NCBI RefSeq assembly: GCF_001544835.2
Contig: NZ_FCNX02000007.1
Location: 62,001 to 126,000 of the forward strand
Source: Caballeronia fortuita
GTDB taxonomy: Bacteria; Pseudomonadota; Gammaproteobacteria; Burkholderiales; Burkholderiaceae
DNA length: 64,000 nt
Direction of reading: 5' to 3'
In this document: in pieces, positions 36,489 through 45,269 of the stretch
Numbering within the stretch: position 1 is the stretch's first letter
Layout of the letters: every line of letters begins with the position of its first letter
Notes under the pieces: model-generated
What the model was told of the DNA's origin: nothing
Seen by the model: the letters and a program-made list of their open reading frames with translations, nothing else
Database searches by the model: none
Made by a program: the position numbers and the translations under genes

Positions 36489-37547
36489 ATGGTGTACGCC
36501 GATGGTACGGGCAGGCTTCAGGTCGTGCGCGCCCTCGCGCCCGACGCGCCGTCCGCCGACATGGCCAGCGCGGCGAAGCGGATCGGCATTCTGATCTTCG
36601 AGGACTTCTCGCTCGTCGAAGTCAGTTCGATCTCCGAGGTCTTCGCGGTCGCCAATCAGGTGCGCGTGCCCGCCGACGCCGGCGGCCGCGGCGAAGCGCC
36701 GAACTACTCGCTGCTGTTCCTGTCGAGCGAAGGCGGCAGCGTCGCGAGCAGTTGCTCGATGCGCATCTGGACCGAAAGTCTCGACACGCGCTGGATGAAC
36801 GAGTGCGACGCGCTCTTCATCGCAGGCGGCGCGGGCGCGCGGCATGCGCGCAACGATGCCGCGCTGAGAAAGCGGCTCGGTCGCGTGGCGCCGAAGATTC
36901 CGTTCATCAAGGCGATTGGCGAAGGCGCGCTCGTGCTCGCGGCGGCGAGCCTGAGCGTGCGCAACCGCTCGCTCGATTTCGGCGGCGAGTCCGACAGCGG
37001 CACGCTGCCTTCCAAGTTATCGAATCCGCTTTTCATCGCCGAGCAGACGCTTTCGCTCGACGATCCGAAAGGGCCGATCGCGGCGGCGCTGTCGATCATC
37101 AAGCGCGATCATGGCGCGGCGCTCGCGCGCGAAGTATCGGAGCGCTCGATTCCCGGCGCGTGGCAAAAGCTCGCGACCGTGCTCGACGACACCGAAGCCG
37201 GTGGCGTGCGCCAGAAGATCGAAGCCGCCGCGCGCTGGCTGCGCGAGAACTATGTGCGCCCGATCTCGATCGCCGATGCGGCGCGCGTCGCCGCGATGAG
37301 CGAGCGCAATTTCCTGCGGCGCTTCAAGGCGCAGATCGGGCTGACGCCCTCGGAATATCTGTTGCGCGCGCGGCTCGATGCGAGCTGCATGCTGCTCGCC
37401 GCCACCGATCTTCCGGTCGACAAGATCGCGCGCCGCTGCGGCGCGGGCAGCGGTGACGGCCTCGCGAAAATCTTCCGCAAGCGGCTTTCGATCTCGCCGA
37501 CCGAATACCGCATGGCAGGCCGCCGACGACAGGGCGACAGTTCGTAG
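36489..37547 (+). CDS. GlxA-family AraC-type transcriptional regulator, paralog of the 33709-34707 gene
   Basis: 352 residues with the same plan: DJ-1/PfpI-like domain (KRIGILIFEDFSLVEVSSISEVF; ALFIAGGAGARHARN) and a C-terminal AraC domain (VAAMSERNFLRRFKAQIGLTPSEYL; IFRKRLSISPTEYRM). The last 100 residues are nearly the same as in the neighbour 2 kb away. Start 36489 follows AGGGAG; an earlier in-frame ATG at 36417 lacks this. The pair surrounds the AT-rich gap and the mannosyl hydrolase, which suggests a local duplication followed by divergence and a shared regulatory role. Confidence 0.86.
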   Translation: MVYADGTGRLQVVRALAPDAPSADMASAAKRIGILIFEDFSLVEVSSISEVFAVANQVRVPADAGGRGEAPNYSLLFLSSEGGSVASSCSMRIWTESLDTRWMNECDALFIAGGAGARHARNDAALRKRLGRVAPKIPFIKAIGEGALVLAAASLSVRNRSLDFGGESDSGTLPSKLSNPLFIAEQTLSLDDPKGPIAAALSIIKRDHGAALAREVSERSIPGAWQKLATVLDDTEAGGVRQKIEAAARWLRENYVRPISIADAARVAAMSERNFLRRFKAQIGLTPSEYLLRARLDASCMLLAATDLPVDKIARRCGAGSGDGLAKIFRKRLSISPTEYRMAGRRRQGDSS

Positions 37548-37589
37548 GCCGCTCCGGTCGGCCCATGAGTTTGCCTGGAACGAATACGA

Positions 37590-38177
37590 ATGGAATCAAG
37601 GTTACTCGGGACGCTATCGAATCTCGGCGACGCCGCCTTTCTGCTTCCGCTCGCGCTCGTCTGCGCGCTGTGGCTGCGCACCGTCGACATCCGCCTTGCA
37701 TTGCGCTGGGCCGTGCTGCTCGCGATCGGCATCGCGCTCGTCGGACTGTCGAAGATCCTGTATGCCGGCTGCGGCGTCGAACTCACCGCGATCCGGCTGC
37801 GCATGATAAGCGGCCACACGATGCTCGCCGCATCCATCTATACCGTTGCGGGCGGCCTGCTGTCGGGCGGCATCGGGCGCGGCTGGCATCGGCTGGGCGC
37901 CGTGGGCGGGCTCGCGCTCGCGGCGGCGATCGGCGCGAGCCGCATTCTGACGGACGCGCACACGCCCGCCGAAGTCGTCGCGGGCTGGGTGCTCGGCGCG
38001 GTCATCGCCGCGCTCTTTCTGTCGCGCGTCTTCGAGGAGCCGCGCAAGATGCCGCGCGCGCTCGTCGCGGGATGCGGGCTGCTCGCCGTTTCGTCGATCG
38101 CCTACGGCCATCACGCGCCGTTTCAACGGATGATCGAACACTACTCGTGGTGGCTCTGTCAGGGACTCGGGCTCTGA
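37590..38177 (+). CDS. PAP2-family membrane phosphatase
   Basis: 195 residues with about five or six hydrophobic helices. Motifs of the type 2 phosphatidic acid phosphatase family are seen: ISGHTM (motif 2, SGH) and SRILTDAHTPAEVVAGWVLG (motif 3, SRxxxxxHxxxE in place of D). Motif 1 (KxxxxxxRP) is not clear, so activity is less certain. Family members dephosphorylate lipid phosphates or undecaprenyl pyrophosphate on the periplasmic side, which would suit a glycan region needing carrier-lipid recycling. Confidence 0.75.
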   Translation: MESRLLGTLSNLGDAAFLLPLALVCALWLRTVDIRLALRWAVLLAIGIALVGLSKILYAGCGVELTAIRLRMISGHTMLAASIYTVAGGLLSGGIGRGWHRLGAVGGLALAAAIGASRILTDAHTPAEVVAGWVLGAVIAALFLSRVFEEPRKMPRALVAGCGLLAVSSIAYGHHAPFQRMIEHYSWWLCQGLGL

Positions 38178-38287
38178 GCTTCGCGGCAGCTCGGCCGCGA
38201 CGCATGGGCTGACGAACCCAAGTATGATCGCAGGCTCTTCTCGCGCGCATCCGTGAGGGCGCGCGATCACGTTTCCGGAACCCGAGC

Positions 38288-39208
38288 ATGGACCGCTTCC
38301 TTGCAATGAAAGTCTTCGCGCGGGTCGTTGAGGCGGGCAGTTTCTCCAAAGCCGCCGACGCCCTGCGCCTGCCGCCCGCGAGCGTCTCGCGCACGCTCCA
38401 GGCGCTCGAGGCGCATCTGGGCGCGCGCCTCATCAATCGCACGACGCGCAGCATCAGCATCACCGAGGATGGCGAAGCCTATTACGAGCGCTGCGTGCGC
38501 GTGCTCGGCGAAGTGGACGACATGGAAGCGTCGCTATCGCATTCGAAGCTGAGTCCGAAGGGCAACGTGAAGGTGAGCCTGCCGCAGGTGATGGCGAAGA
38601 ACACGATCATCCCCGCGCTGCCGGAATTCTTCGCGGCGTATCCGGACATCGGCGTGGAACTGCTGCTGACCGATCGGCAGGTCGATCTCGTCGAGGAAGC
38701 GGTCGATTGCGTGGTGCGCGTGGGCGCGGTCGGCGATGTCGGGCTGGTCGCCAAACGCATCGGCGCTTATACGCAGATCACGTGCGCGTCGCCGGGCTAT
38801 ATCGACAAACACGGCGAGCCAACGTCGCTCGACGAACTGGACCGGCATCTCGCCGTCGGCTACGTGCTCAACAACTCGGGCCGCGTGCGCAACTGGGAAT
38901 TCGTCGTCGATGGCGAAACGCGCAGCGTCGCGATGAAGCACAAGATCGCCGTAAACGACGGCGACTCGTATATCGCGGCGGGCGTCAACGGACTCGGGCT
39001 GATTCAAGGCTCCAGCTACACGCTCGATCCCTTGCTCAAGAGCGGCGCGCTTCGGGAAGTGCTGCGCGAATATCCGTCGTATCCGCGCGTGGTGTCGGTG
39101 CTGTATGCGGCCAACCGGCATCAGCCGCGCCGCGTGCGCGTGTTCATCGACTGGGTCGCGCAGTTATATGCAAGGCTGCCGTCGTTTCAGGTGAACCCGG
39201 GAAGCTGA
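38288..39208 (+). CDS. LysR-type transcriptional regulator
   Basis: 306-residue LTTR. The N-terminal helix-turn-helix is MDRFLAMKVFARVVEAGSFS, KAADALRLPPASVSRTLQAL, followed by GARLINRTTRSISITEDG; the remainder is the periplasmic-binding-like effector domain. It resembles the CrgA/DmlR group that often controls adjacent genes, but the target is unknown. Its last 65 bp overlap the 3' end of the opposing GT9-like gene. Confidence 0.93.
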   Translation: MDRFLAMKVFARVVEAGSFSKAADALRLPPASVSRTLQALEAHLGARLINRTTRSISITEDGEAYYERCVRVLGEVDDMEASLSHSKLSPKGNVKVSLPQVMAKNTIIPALPEFFAAYPDIGVELLLTDRQVDLVEEAVDCVVRVGAVGDVGLVAKRIGAYTQITCASPGYIDKHGEPTSLDELDRHLAVGYVLNNSGRVRNWEFVVDGETRSVAMKHKIAVNDGDSYIAAGVNGLGLIQGSSYTLDPLLKSGALREVLREYPSYPRVVSVLYAANRHQPRRVRVFIDWVAQLYARLPSFQVNPGS

Positions 39209-40250
39209 GCCCGTCGGGCGCCCACGCCATGCCGCTCGCGAAGGGCATCGCGCGCCAGTCGTAGCCGCGATACGCGCGTTCGAGCGCGGCGAGATCGGCG
39301 GGACGCGCGCTCGCGTGAATGCCGCGCAAGTGCGGCAACGCGAATTCGACCGCGACGCAGTTCGGGTAATCGCGCGCGCGCAGGGACGCGGGAATCGTCG
39401 TGAAGAACGCGGTCGTCGGAATGTCGAAGCCCGCCGCGACGTGCAGCGCCGCCGTGTCCGCCGTGACGAGATAGCGCGCGTGTCCGATCCACGCGAGAAA
39501 ATCGTCGGTGTCGAGGCAAAGCGGCGCGATGTTGCGGTAGCGCGGATGATCGACCGCGCCGAAACCCATCACCGGCAAGCCGGTTTCATCGGCGAGTCGC
39601 GCGACGATGCACGCGCGCATCGACGCCGGAATGCTGCGCACGGGCGTGCTCGCGTCCGGACAAAAGAGCGTGTATGGCACGTTGGCGGTGGCTTTCAGCG
39701 GCACGTCGGCGAGCCAGCCGTTTCGTCTGTCGCCGACCGCGATGCGGTCGGGCGCGACGCCCATCGCCCAGAGGAAGAAATCGATCATTGGCATCGAAGC
39801 GAAGCGCGGCCAGAAAAGCTGATTTCCGATGTCGATCGCGGGTTCATCGGCAGGCACGCTCGCGAGCGGCACGGGCAGCGGGACCGGATCGCCCGCCCAC
39901 GGCGCGGCGAGTTCATAGAGCCGCTGCACGTAGCGCGGCGCGCGCATCGGCCGATAAATCGTGATCCGCAGATGCGGATAGAGCCGCTTCAAGGCGAAGA
40001 GCGCCGACAGCCCAATGACCGAATCGCCGAGCGTGACGCCGAACGCGTTGACGAGATGCACGCGGTCCGCGCGCGCGTAGTCGATTTCGAAGGGCGCGCG
40101 GTTCGCGTTCAGGATCGCGGCGGGCAAGGCGGCGTAACCGGAGGCATCGGCATCCGCGGCTTCGAGATCGTAAGGCGCGACGATCTCGCCCTGCGGCGAC
40201 AGCAACGAGCCCGCATGGGTCAGCGCATGGACATCGGCGAGCGTCGTCAT
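39144..40250 (-). CDS. Glycosyltransferase family 9-like protein
   Basis: 368 residues. The middle and C-terminal parts resemble heptosyltransferases: NAFGVTLGDSVIGLSALFALKRLYPHLRI for the N-lobe start, and YLVTADTAALHVAAGFDIPTTAFFTTI for the donor-binding motif (DTAxxHxAAA). About 70 residues precede the usual GT9 start, an unusual extension. It probably adds a sugar in the surface glycan. The ATG at 40250 is 16 bp from the dehydratase stop, same strand. The 3' end overlaps lysR antisense by 65 bp. Confidence 0.72.
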   Translation of the reverse strand: MTTLADVHALTHAGSLLSPQGEIVAPYDLEAADADASGYAALPAAILNANRAPFEIDYARADRVHLVNAFGVTLGDSVIGLSALFALKRLYPHLRITIYRPMRAPRYVQRLYELAAPWAGDPVPLPVPLASVPADEPAIDIGNQLFWPRFASMPMIDFFLWAMGVAPDRIAVGDRRNGWLADVPLKATANVPYTLFCPDASTPVRSIPASMRACIVARLADETGLPVMGFGAVDHPRYRNIAPLCLDTDDFLAWIGHARYLVTADTAALHVAAGFDIPTTAFFTTIPASLRARDYPNCVAVEFALPHLRGIHASARPADLAALERAYRGYDWRAMPFASGMAWAPDGLSFPGSPETTAALHITARPSR

Positions 40251-40266
40251 GCGTGACCCGCGCGTG

Positions 40267-42159
40267 TCAGCCCGCCGCGCCCCGCTGCGCGGCTTGCACG
40301 CCCGCGACGCTCTGCAGGACGGGCATCGTCGTTGTCTGATATTCCGGCACCCAGCGGCGCAGGTCGCGGCGCACTTCTTCATCCGACAACACGCGATGCT
40401 GCATGAGCCACGGCAGCAATTCGTCGATGAAGTCGTCCGGCACGCCACGCGCCTGCGCGATACGCAGCTTCGGATGCGGCGTGCGCGTGGTGGTTTCGTC
40501 GTCGGCGAGCAGTTCTTCGTAGAGCTTCTCGCCGGGACGCAGGCCCGTGAACACGATGCGAATCTGCTCCTCCGAGAAACCGTAGAGGCGGATCAGGTCG
40601 CGCGCGAGATCGACGATTCTCACGGGCTGGCCCATGTCGAGAATGAAGATTTCGCCGCCGCGCCCCATGCTCGACGCCTGCAGCACGAGCTGCGCGGCTT
40701 CGGGAATCGTCATGAAGAAGCGCGTGATTTCCGGATGCGTGACCGTGACCGGCCCGCCCTTGGCGATCTGCTGCTGGAACTTCGGGATCACGCTGCCCGC
40801 GCTGCCGAGAACGTTGCCGAAGCGCACTGTCTCGAACTGCGTGCGCGACGCGGACTGCTGCAGCGCCTGACACGCCATTTCCGCGAGACGCTTGGAGGCG
40901 CCCATCACGTTGGTCGGGTTGACAGCCTTGTCGGTGGAGATCAGCACGAAGTGGCGCACGTCGTGGCGAATCGCCGCGCGCGCGACACGCAGCGTGCCGA
41001 GCACGTTGTTGCGCACCGCCTGCCACGCGTTCTGCTCTTCCATCAGCGGCACGTGCTTGTAGGCCGCCGCATGGAAGACGATGTGCGGCGTGAAGCGCGC
41101 CATCGTCTGATCGAGCAGGAGCGAATCTTTTGCGTCGCCGACGACCGGAATCACCGAGCATTCCGGAAACTTCTCGTGCAGTTCCTCGACGAGCCGATAC
41201 ATCGCGTATTCGGAGAGATCGTAGGCGACCAGTTGCGCCGGCGAGAAGCGCAGGATCTGCCGGCACAGCTCCGAGCCTATCGAGCCGCCGCCGCCCGTCA
41301 CCATCACCACGCGGCCGTGAAGCAATTGCTCGACGTGCGGCATGTCGATCTTCACCGGTTCGCGGCCGAGCAGGTCTTCCAGGTCGATCTGCCGCACGCG
41401 CGACAGGAAGTTGCCGCCTTCGGTGAGCGGCGTGAGCGCGGGCAGCACCATCACCTTGACGCCGGCGCGCACGCACAAGGTGGCGACGCGCCGCTGCTCT
41501 TCGACCGACGCCGACGGAATCGCGATGATCACGTAATCGGTCTTCAGTTGCTCCGCGAAGCGCGCCAGATCGCCGAACGAGCCGAGCACCTTGTGCCCGA
41601 GCACTTCGCGGCCCTGTTTCGCGGGATCGTCGTCGAGCAGGCCGACGAGACGCCACTCGCTCGAACGCGACAGTTCGCGCGCGAGCATCGCGCCCGCCGT
41701 GCCCGCGCCGAGCACGATCACGGGCTTGCCCTGCCCGACGAGCCCGCCGTACAGATAGAACTCCTTGCCCGCGCGATAGAGCGCGCGCGCGCCGCCCATC
41801 GCGAGAAAGAGCAAGAGCGGCGAGACGATGAGCACCGAGCGCGGGATGATCGGCGTCGGCTGTGACATCACCGCGCCCACCATGACGATGAGCGCGCCCA
41901 CGACGATCGACTTGGAGATGCGCATCAGGTCCGGCAGGCTCGCGAACACCCACATGCCGCGATAAAGGCCGAACACGCGGAAGACGACGGCATACACCGG
42001 CACGACCCACAGCAGCGCGTGCAGCGCGCCCTGGCGGAAGTCATGCGGCACCGCGCCGTTGAAGCGCAGCAGATAGGCGACGAGCCAGGTCCCGACGACG
42101 GCTACCAGATCGAAGGCGAACGCGCCCGCCGATAGCCATGTAGCTTTTATTCGATTCAT
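40267..42159 (-). CDS. Nucleoside-diphosphate-sugar dehydratase, WbpM/CapD family
   Basis: 630-residue membrane-anchored enzyme. Four N-terminal helices and a Rossmann-like domain (VIVLGAGTAGAMLAREL) are followed by the short-chain dehydrogenase domain with GGGGSIGSELCRQIL, STDKAVNPTNVMGASKRLAE (with the active-site Met-Lys region) and RFGNVLGSAGSVIP. WbpM-type enzymes make UDP-4-keto-6-deoxy-GlcNAc for QuiNAc or FucNAc. Together with the WbpL-like transferase encoded next and the epimerase after that, this is a likely first-sugar pathway for O-antigen. ATG 42159 is preferred to a TTG at 42177. Confidence 0.92.
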   Translation of the reverse strand: MNRIKATWLSAGAFAFDLVAVVGTWLVAYLLRFNGAVPHDFRQGALHALLWVVPVYAVVFRVFGLYRGMWVFASLPDLMRISKSIVVGALIVMVGAVMSQPTPIIPRSVLIVSPLLLFLAMGGARALYRAGKEFYLYGGLVGQGKPVIVLGAGTAGAMLARELSRSSEWRLVGLLDDDPAKQGREVLGHKVLGSFGDLARFAEQLKTDYVIIAIPSASVEEQRRVATLCVRAGVKVMVLPALTPLTEGGNFLSRVRQIDLEDLLGREPVKIDMPHVEQLLHGRVVMVTGGGGSIGSELCRQILRFSPAQLVAYDLSEYAMYRLVEELHEKFPECSVIPVVGDAKDSLLLDQTMARFTPHIVFHAAAYKHVPLMEEQNAWQAVRNNVLGTLRVARAAIRHDVRHFVLISTDKAVNPTNVMGASKRLAEMACQALQQSASRTQFETVRFGNVLGSAGSVIPKFQQQIAKGGPVTVTHPEITRFFMTIPEAAQLVLQASSMGRGGEIFILDMGQPVRIVDLARDLIRLYGFSEEQIRIVFTGLRPGEKLYEELLADDETTTRTPHPKLRIAQARGVPDDFIDELLPWLMQHRVLSDEEVRRDLRRWVPEYQTTTMPVLQSVAGVQAAQRGAAG

Positions 42160-42173
42160 CACCGCACGGACCC

Positions 42174-43199
42174 TCAAGATTGTTCGGAATGGCGCGTCTC
42201 ATGACGACGCCAATGCGCGTCGACCACCGCGCCCGCTGCCACAACCACGACTGTCCAGCCCGCAACCGCTGCCCACTGCCCCGTCGAGGAAAACCGTAGC
42301 GCCCAATTCGCGAGCATTATGCCCACCAGCATGAACAGATACCACGTGAGCGCGGTGCGCGCGTGCCCCATTCCGAGACGCACCATGCGCTGATAGTAAT
42401 GCTCCCGATGCGCCTGCCAAAATTTTTCACCGCGCGACAGGCGTCTGAGCAGCGTGACCGTTGCATCGGCGATGAAAGGCGAAAACACCATCGCCGGAAA
42501 CCAGACAGGCCACGCGCCACGCTGCCAGCCCCAGTAGCCGAGCGCGCCCGCGAGAAATCCCAACGGAATAGACCCGGCATCGCCCAGAAAAATCCGGGCC
42601 GGATAGAAGTTGAGCGTCAGGAAACCCGCCGCCGCACCCGCGATGGCCACGCTCGCCACGCCGAGATCGGCTTGCGGCGCGGGGCCGGCGAGCGCCGCGA
42701 GCGCGTAGCCGCCGAAGCCGAACAGCGCCATGCCGCCGGCGAGACCGTCCGAGCCGTCCATGAAGTTGTAGAGATTGACGAGCCACAGCATCAGAAAACC
42801 GACGACGGCGAGCGCCCACCACGGCACGTCCGCCGGATGCGCGACGATGACGAGCGCCACCGCGACCATGTGCGCCGCGAAGCGCACGCGCGCGGGCAGC
42901 CCGCGGCGGTCGTCGATCTGCGATACGGCCGCGAGGAACACCGCGCATGCCGCGACGAGCCACATCGACGGTGCGGCGACGAAGAGTGCGACGACCGCGA
43001 CCGGCACGATGCCCCAGCCGCCGACGCGCGGCGTAGGCCGCTCGTGCAGCGAACGTTCGTTGGGGATATCGGTGGCGAGACGCCAGGCGAGGCCGGTGCG
43101 AAGGAGCGTGCGGAGAATCAGCGCGCACGCGGCGAACGCCAATATCGCGGCCGACATCGCGGCCAGACGCGGCGAAGCTTCAAGATACGAGTGCAGCAT
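42174..43199 (-). CDS. Undecaprenyl-phosphate sugar-1-phosphate transferase, WbpL/WbcO-like
   Basis: 341-residue MraY/WecA-superfamily membrane protein with about ten helices. Motifs: SLHERPTPRVGGWGI, LVNLYNFMDGSDGLAGG, RIFLGDAGSIPLGFLAG and the cytoplasmic HREHYYQRMV. The pattern is nearer to WbpL/WbcO (N-acetylfucosamine or quinovosamine starters) than WecA. It sits directly before the WbpM-like gene, the usual pairing in O-antigen clusters. It is a second superfamily member in the window, the other being at 22272-23381. Confidence 0.9.
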   Translation of the reverse strand: MLHSYLEASPRLAAMSAAILAFAACALILRTLLRTGLAWRLATDIPNERSLHERPTPRVGGWGIVPVAVVALFVAAPSMWLVAACAVFLAAVSQIDDRRGLPARVRFAAHMVAVALVIVAHPADVPWWALAVVGFLMLWLVNLYNFMDGSDGLAGGMALFGFGGYALAALAGPAPQADLGVASVAIAGAAAGFLTLNFYPARIFLGDAGSIPLGFLAGALGYWGWQRGAWPVWFPAMVFSPFIADATVTLLRRLSRGEKFWQAHREHYYQRMVRLGMGHARTALTWYLFMLVGIMLANWALRFSSTGQWAAVAGWTVVVVAAGAVVDAHWRRHETRHSEQS

Positions 43200-43373
43200 G
43201 CCTTGTTATGAGTTGTCGAAACGAGGCCCTGTCGTCCTGGCAATTCTTTTTTTCGGGGAAACCCCGAAGGATACGCGATCGGTCGTCGGTTCTGGTTATA
43301 AATATCTGACGATTAACGGAAAATCCGCGTTGCCGGTGTCGGAGCAGCCGGTATTCTAGCGTTCGCGAACCGC

Positions 43374-44345
43374 TTATCGAGCCTGCGTCGAACGGAACCA
43401 CGCGGCGGTCGCGGCAAGACCTTCGTCGAGCGACAGGGGCGCATGCCAGCCGAGCGTCTCGCGGATGCGCCGCGAATCGACGCGCAGACTGCCGGTCAGC
43501 CGGTCGATCCGTGCGCTCTTGCCCGCGAGCCGCGCGACGCCGCGCAGAAGACCGGCCGGCACCGGCACGAGGCGCGCGGGCTTGCCGAGATGCTCGCCGA
43601 GCTTGCGCGCGAGTGCCGCGACGCTCGGGTCGTCGCCGTCGGTGACGTGGAACACGCGCCCGACGGCGCCGGGGTTGAGCGCGCATTCGATCGTCGCGCT
43701 TGCGAGATTGTCGACGGAAACGAGACTGCGGCGCGCATCGATGGCGCCGAGCGGCAGCGGAATGCCGCGCGCGATCGCACGCATCATCGCGAGGAAATTG
43801 GCGCGCACGCCCGGCCCGTAGACGAGCGGCGGGCGCACGATCGCGATTTCGAGCCCCGTGCGGCTGCCGAATTCGAGCAGCTTCACTTCGGCTTCGGCTT
43901 TCGACACGCCGTAGGCATCGGGCGGATGGCGCGCGTCGTCTTCGGTGAATGGGCGGCCGGGATCGCTTTCGCCGAGCGCCTTGATGCTGCTCATCAGCAC
44001 GAAGCGCGTGACGCCCGCGCGCCGCGCGGCTTCGGCGGCGGCGAGCGTGCCGTCGACGTTGATCGCCCGATACGCCTCCAGCACCGCCTGCGATCGAGCA
44101 GCGGCATCGGCCATGACGTGCACGCGCGCGGCGAGATGGATCGCCGCGCTGCAGCCCGCGAAGGCGTCAGGCGCGATCGATTCGAGGCCGTCGATGAACC
44201 GCGTATCGACACCCGCCTCACACTGCGCGCCGCGCCGCACGAGCCCCGTCGCGCCGATACCGCGCACGATCAGCGCACGGCTCACCGCGCGGCCGACGAA
44301 GCCGTTCGCGCCCGTGATCGCGATGCGCCGCCCGGTTTCGCTCAT
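43374..44345 (-). CDS. NAD-dependent sugar epimerase/reductase (WbpK/WbpV-like)
   Basis: 323-residue extended short-chain dehydrogenase. NAD site IAITGANGFVGRAVSRAL, catalytic region with Ser in LMSSIKALGE and the Tyr-x3-Lys in DAYGVSKAEAE, then IVRPPLVYGPGVRANF. This subgroup reduces or epimerises the 4-keto sugar made by WbpM-type enzymes to give FucNAc or QuiNAc nucleotides. It is followed on the same strand by the WbpL- and WbpM-like genes, which supports that role. Start is the ATG overlapping the stop of the GT2 gene. Confidence 0.88.
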   Translation of the reverse strand: MSETGRRIAITGANGFVGRAVSRALIVRGIGATGLVRRGAQCEAGVDTRFIDGLESIAPDAFAGCSAAIHLAARVHVMADAAARSQAVLEAYRAINVDGTLAAAEAARRAGVTRFVLMSSIKALGESDPGRPFTEDDARHPPDAYGVSKAEAEVKLLEFGSRTGLEIAIVRPPLVYGPGVRANFLAMMRAIARGIPLPLGAIDARRSLVSVDNLASATIECALNPGAVGRVFHVTDGDDPSVAALARKLGEHLGKPARLVPVPAGLLRGVARLAGKSARIDRLTGSLRVDSRRIRETLGWHAPLSLDEGLAATAAWFRSTQAR

Positions 44346-45196
44346 AGCCATTTCCAGCCGAAGCGGTTGAAGAACCGGTACGCCGACGTGACGAAGAGCT
44401 TGATATGCACCGAGCCCTTCTTCGCCGCGCCGCCGCCGTGATGCAGGATGCGCACCGTCGGCACATACGCGATGCGCGCGACGCGGCGCGTACGCAGGCT
44501 CAGGTCGTAGTCCTCGAAATAGAGGAAATAGCGCGGATCGAAGCCGCCGAGCGACTTGAGGACATCCGTTCTGAAGAGCATGAAGCAGCCGCTCACGATC
44601 GGCGGATCCCACACGATATTGCTTTCGCCGATGACATCGCGCATCTCGTAGCGCGCGAGACGCCCCGCGAACGGCTTGCGCAGCACGGACGGCAGAAAGC
44701 CGCGCACGAACAGATCGAGCACGGTCGGATAGCGGCGGCAAAGGAACTGCTGACGGCCATCGTCGCCGCCGATCCACGGCGCGAGCAGGCCGGTTTCCGG
44801 CGATCCGTGCAGAAAGGCGAGCGCGCGGCGCAGGCCATCGGCGTTGAGTTCGACGTCGGGATTGAGGATCAGATGGAAGCGGCTGTTTGCGCGCGCGATC
44901 GCGAGATTGTGGCCGCGCCCGTAGCCGACATTGCCGTGTCCCTTGAGCACGATGGTGTCGAATTCGGCATCGGACGGCACCGGCAGATGCGCGAGCTCGC
45001 CCGGATTGCCGTTGTCGATCAGATACAGGCACGGGCGTCCGGCGACATCGTGCAGTTGCGCGAGCGCGGTTTCGAGCGTTTCGACGGTGCGCGCGAGCAA
45101 CGCGGCGTCGGGCCGGTAGACGACGATGGAAATGCTGAGGGTGATGGCGGGATCGGCTTGCTGCGCCGATCCGTTCGACGGGGCGTTCGCGTTCAT
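44342..45196 (-). CDS. Glycosyltransferase family 2, rhamnosyltransferase-like
   Basis: 284-residue GT2. SISIVVYRPDAALLARTVETL is the nucleotide-binding start; GNVGYGRGHNLAI, LILNPDVEL (DxD-like NPDVE) and FDPRYFLYFEDYDLSLRTRR are the typical WbbL/rhamnosyltransferase marks. Its stop overlaps the epimerase start (ATGA). ATG 45196 is chosen; an earlier in-frame ATG at 45241 adds 15 residues without an obvious ribosome-binding site. It probably adds an early sugar of the O-antigen. Confidence 0.86.
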   Translation of the reverse strand: MNANAPSNGSAQQADPAITLSISIVVYRPDAALLARTVETLETALAQLHDVAGRPCLYLIDNGNPGELAHLPVPSDAEFDTIVLKGHGNVGYGRGHNLAIARANSRFHLILNPDVELNADGLRRALAFLHGSPETGLLAPWIGGDDGRQQFLCRRYPTVLDLFVRGFLPSVLRKPFAGRLARYEMRDVIGESNIVWDPPIVSGCFMLFRTDVLKSLGGFDPRYFLYFEDYDLSLRTRRVARIAYVPTVRILHHGGGAAKKGSVHIKLFVTSAYRFFNRFGWKWL

Positions 45197-45269
45197 CGGA
45201 CAAATGGGGCGTCCGCGCCACGAAAGGAAAACGGACCGCATCGACGGGTGGAAGACGCCAAGATTGTCC

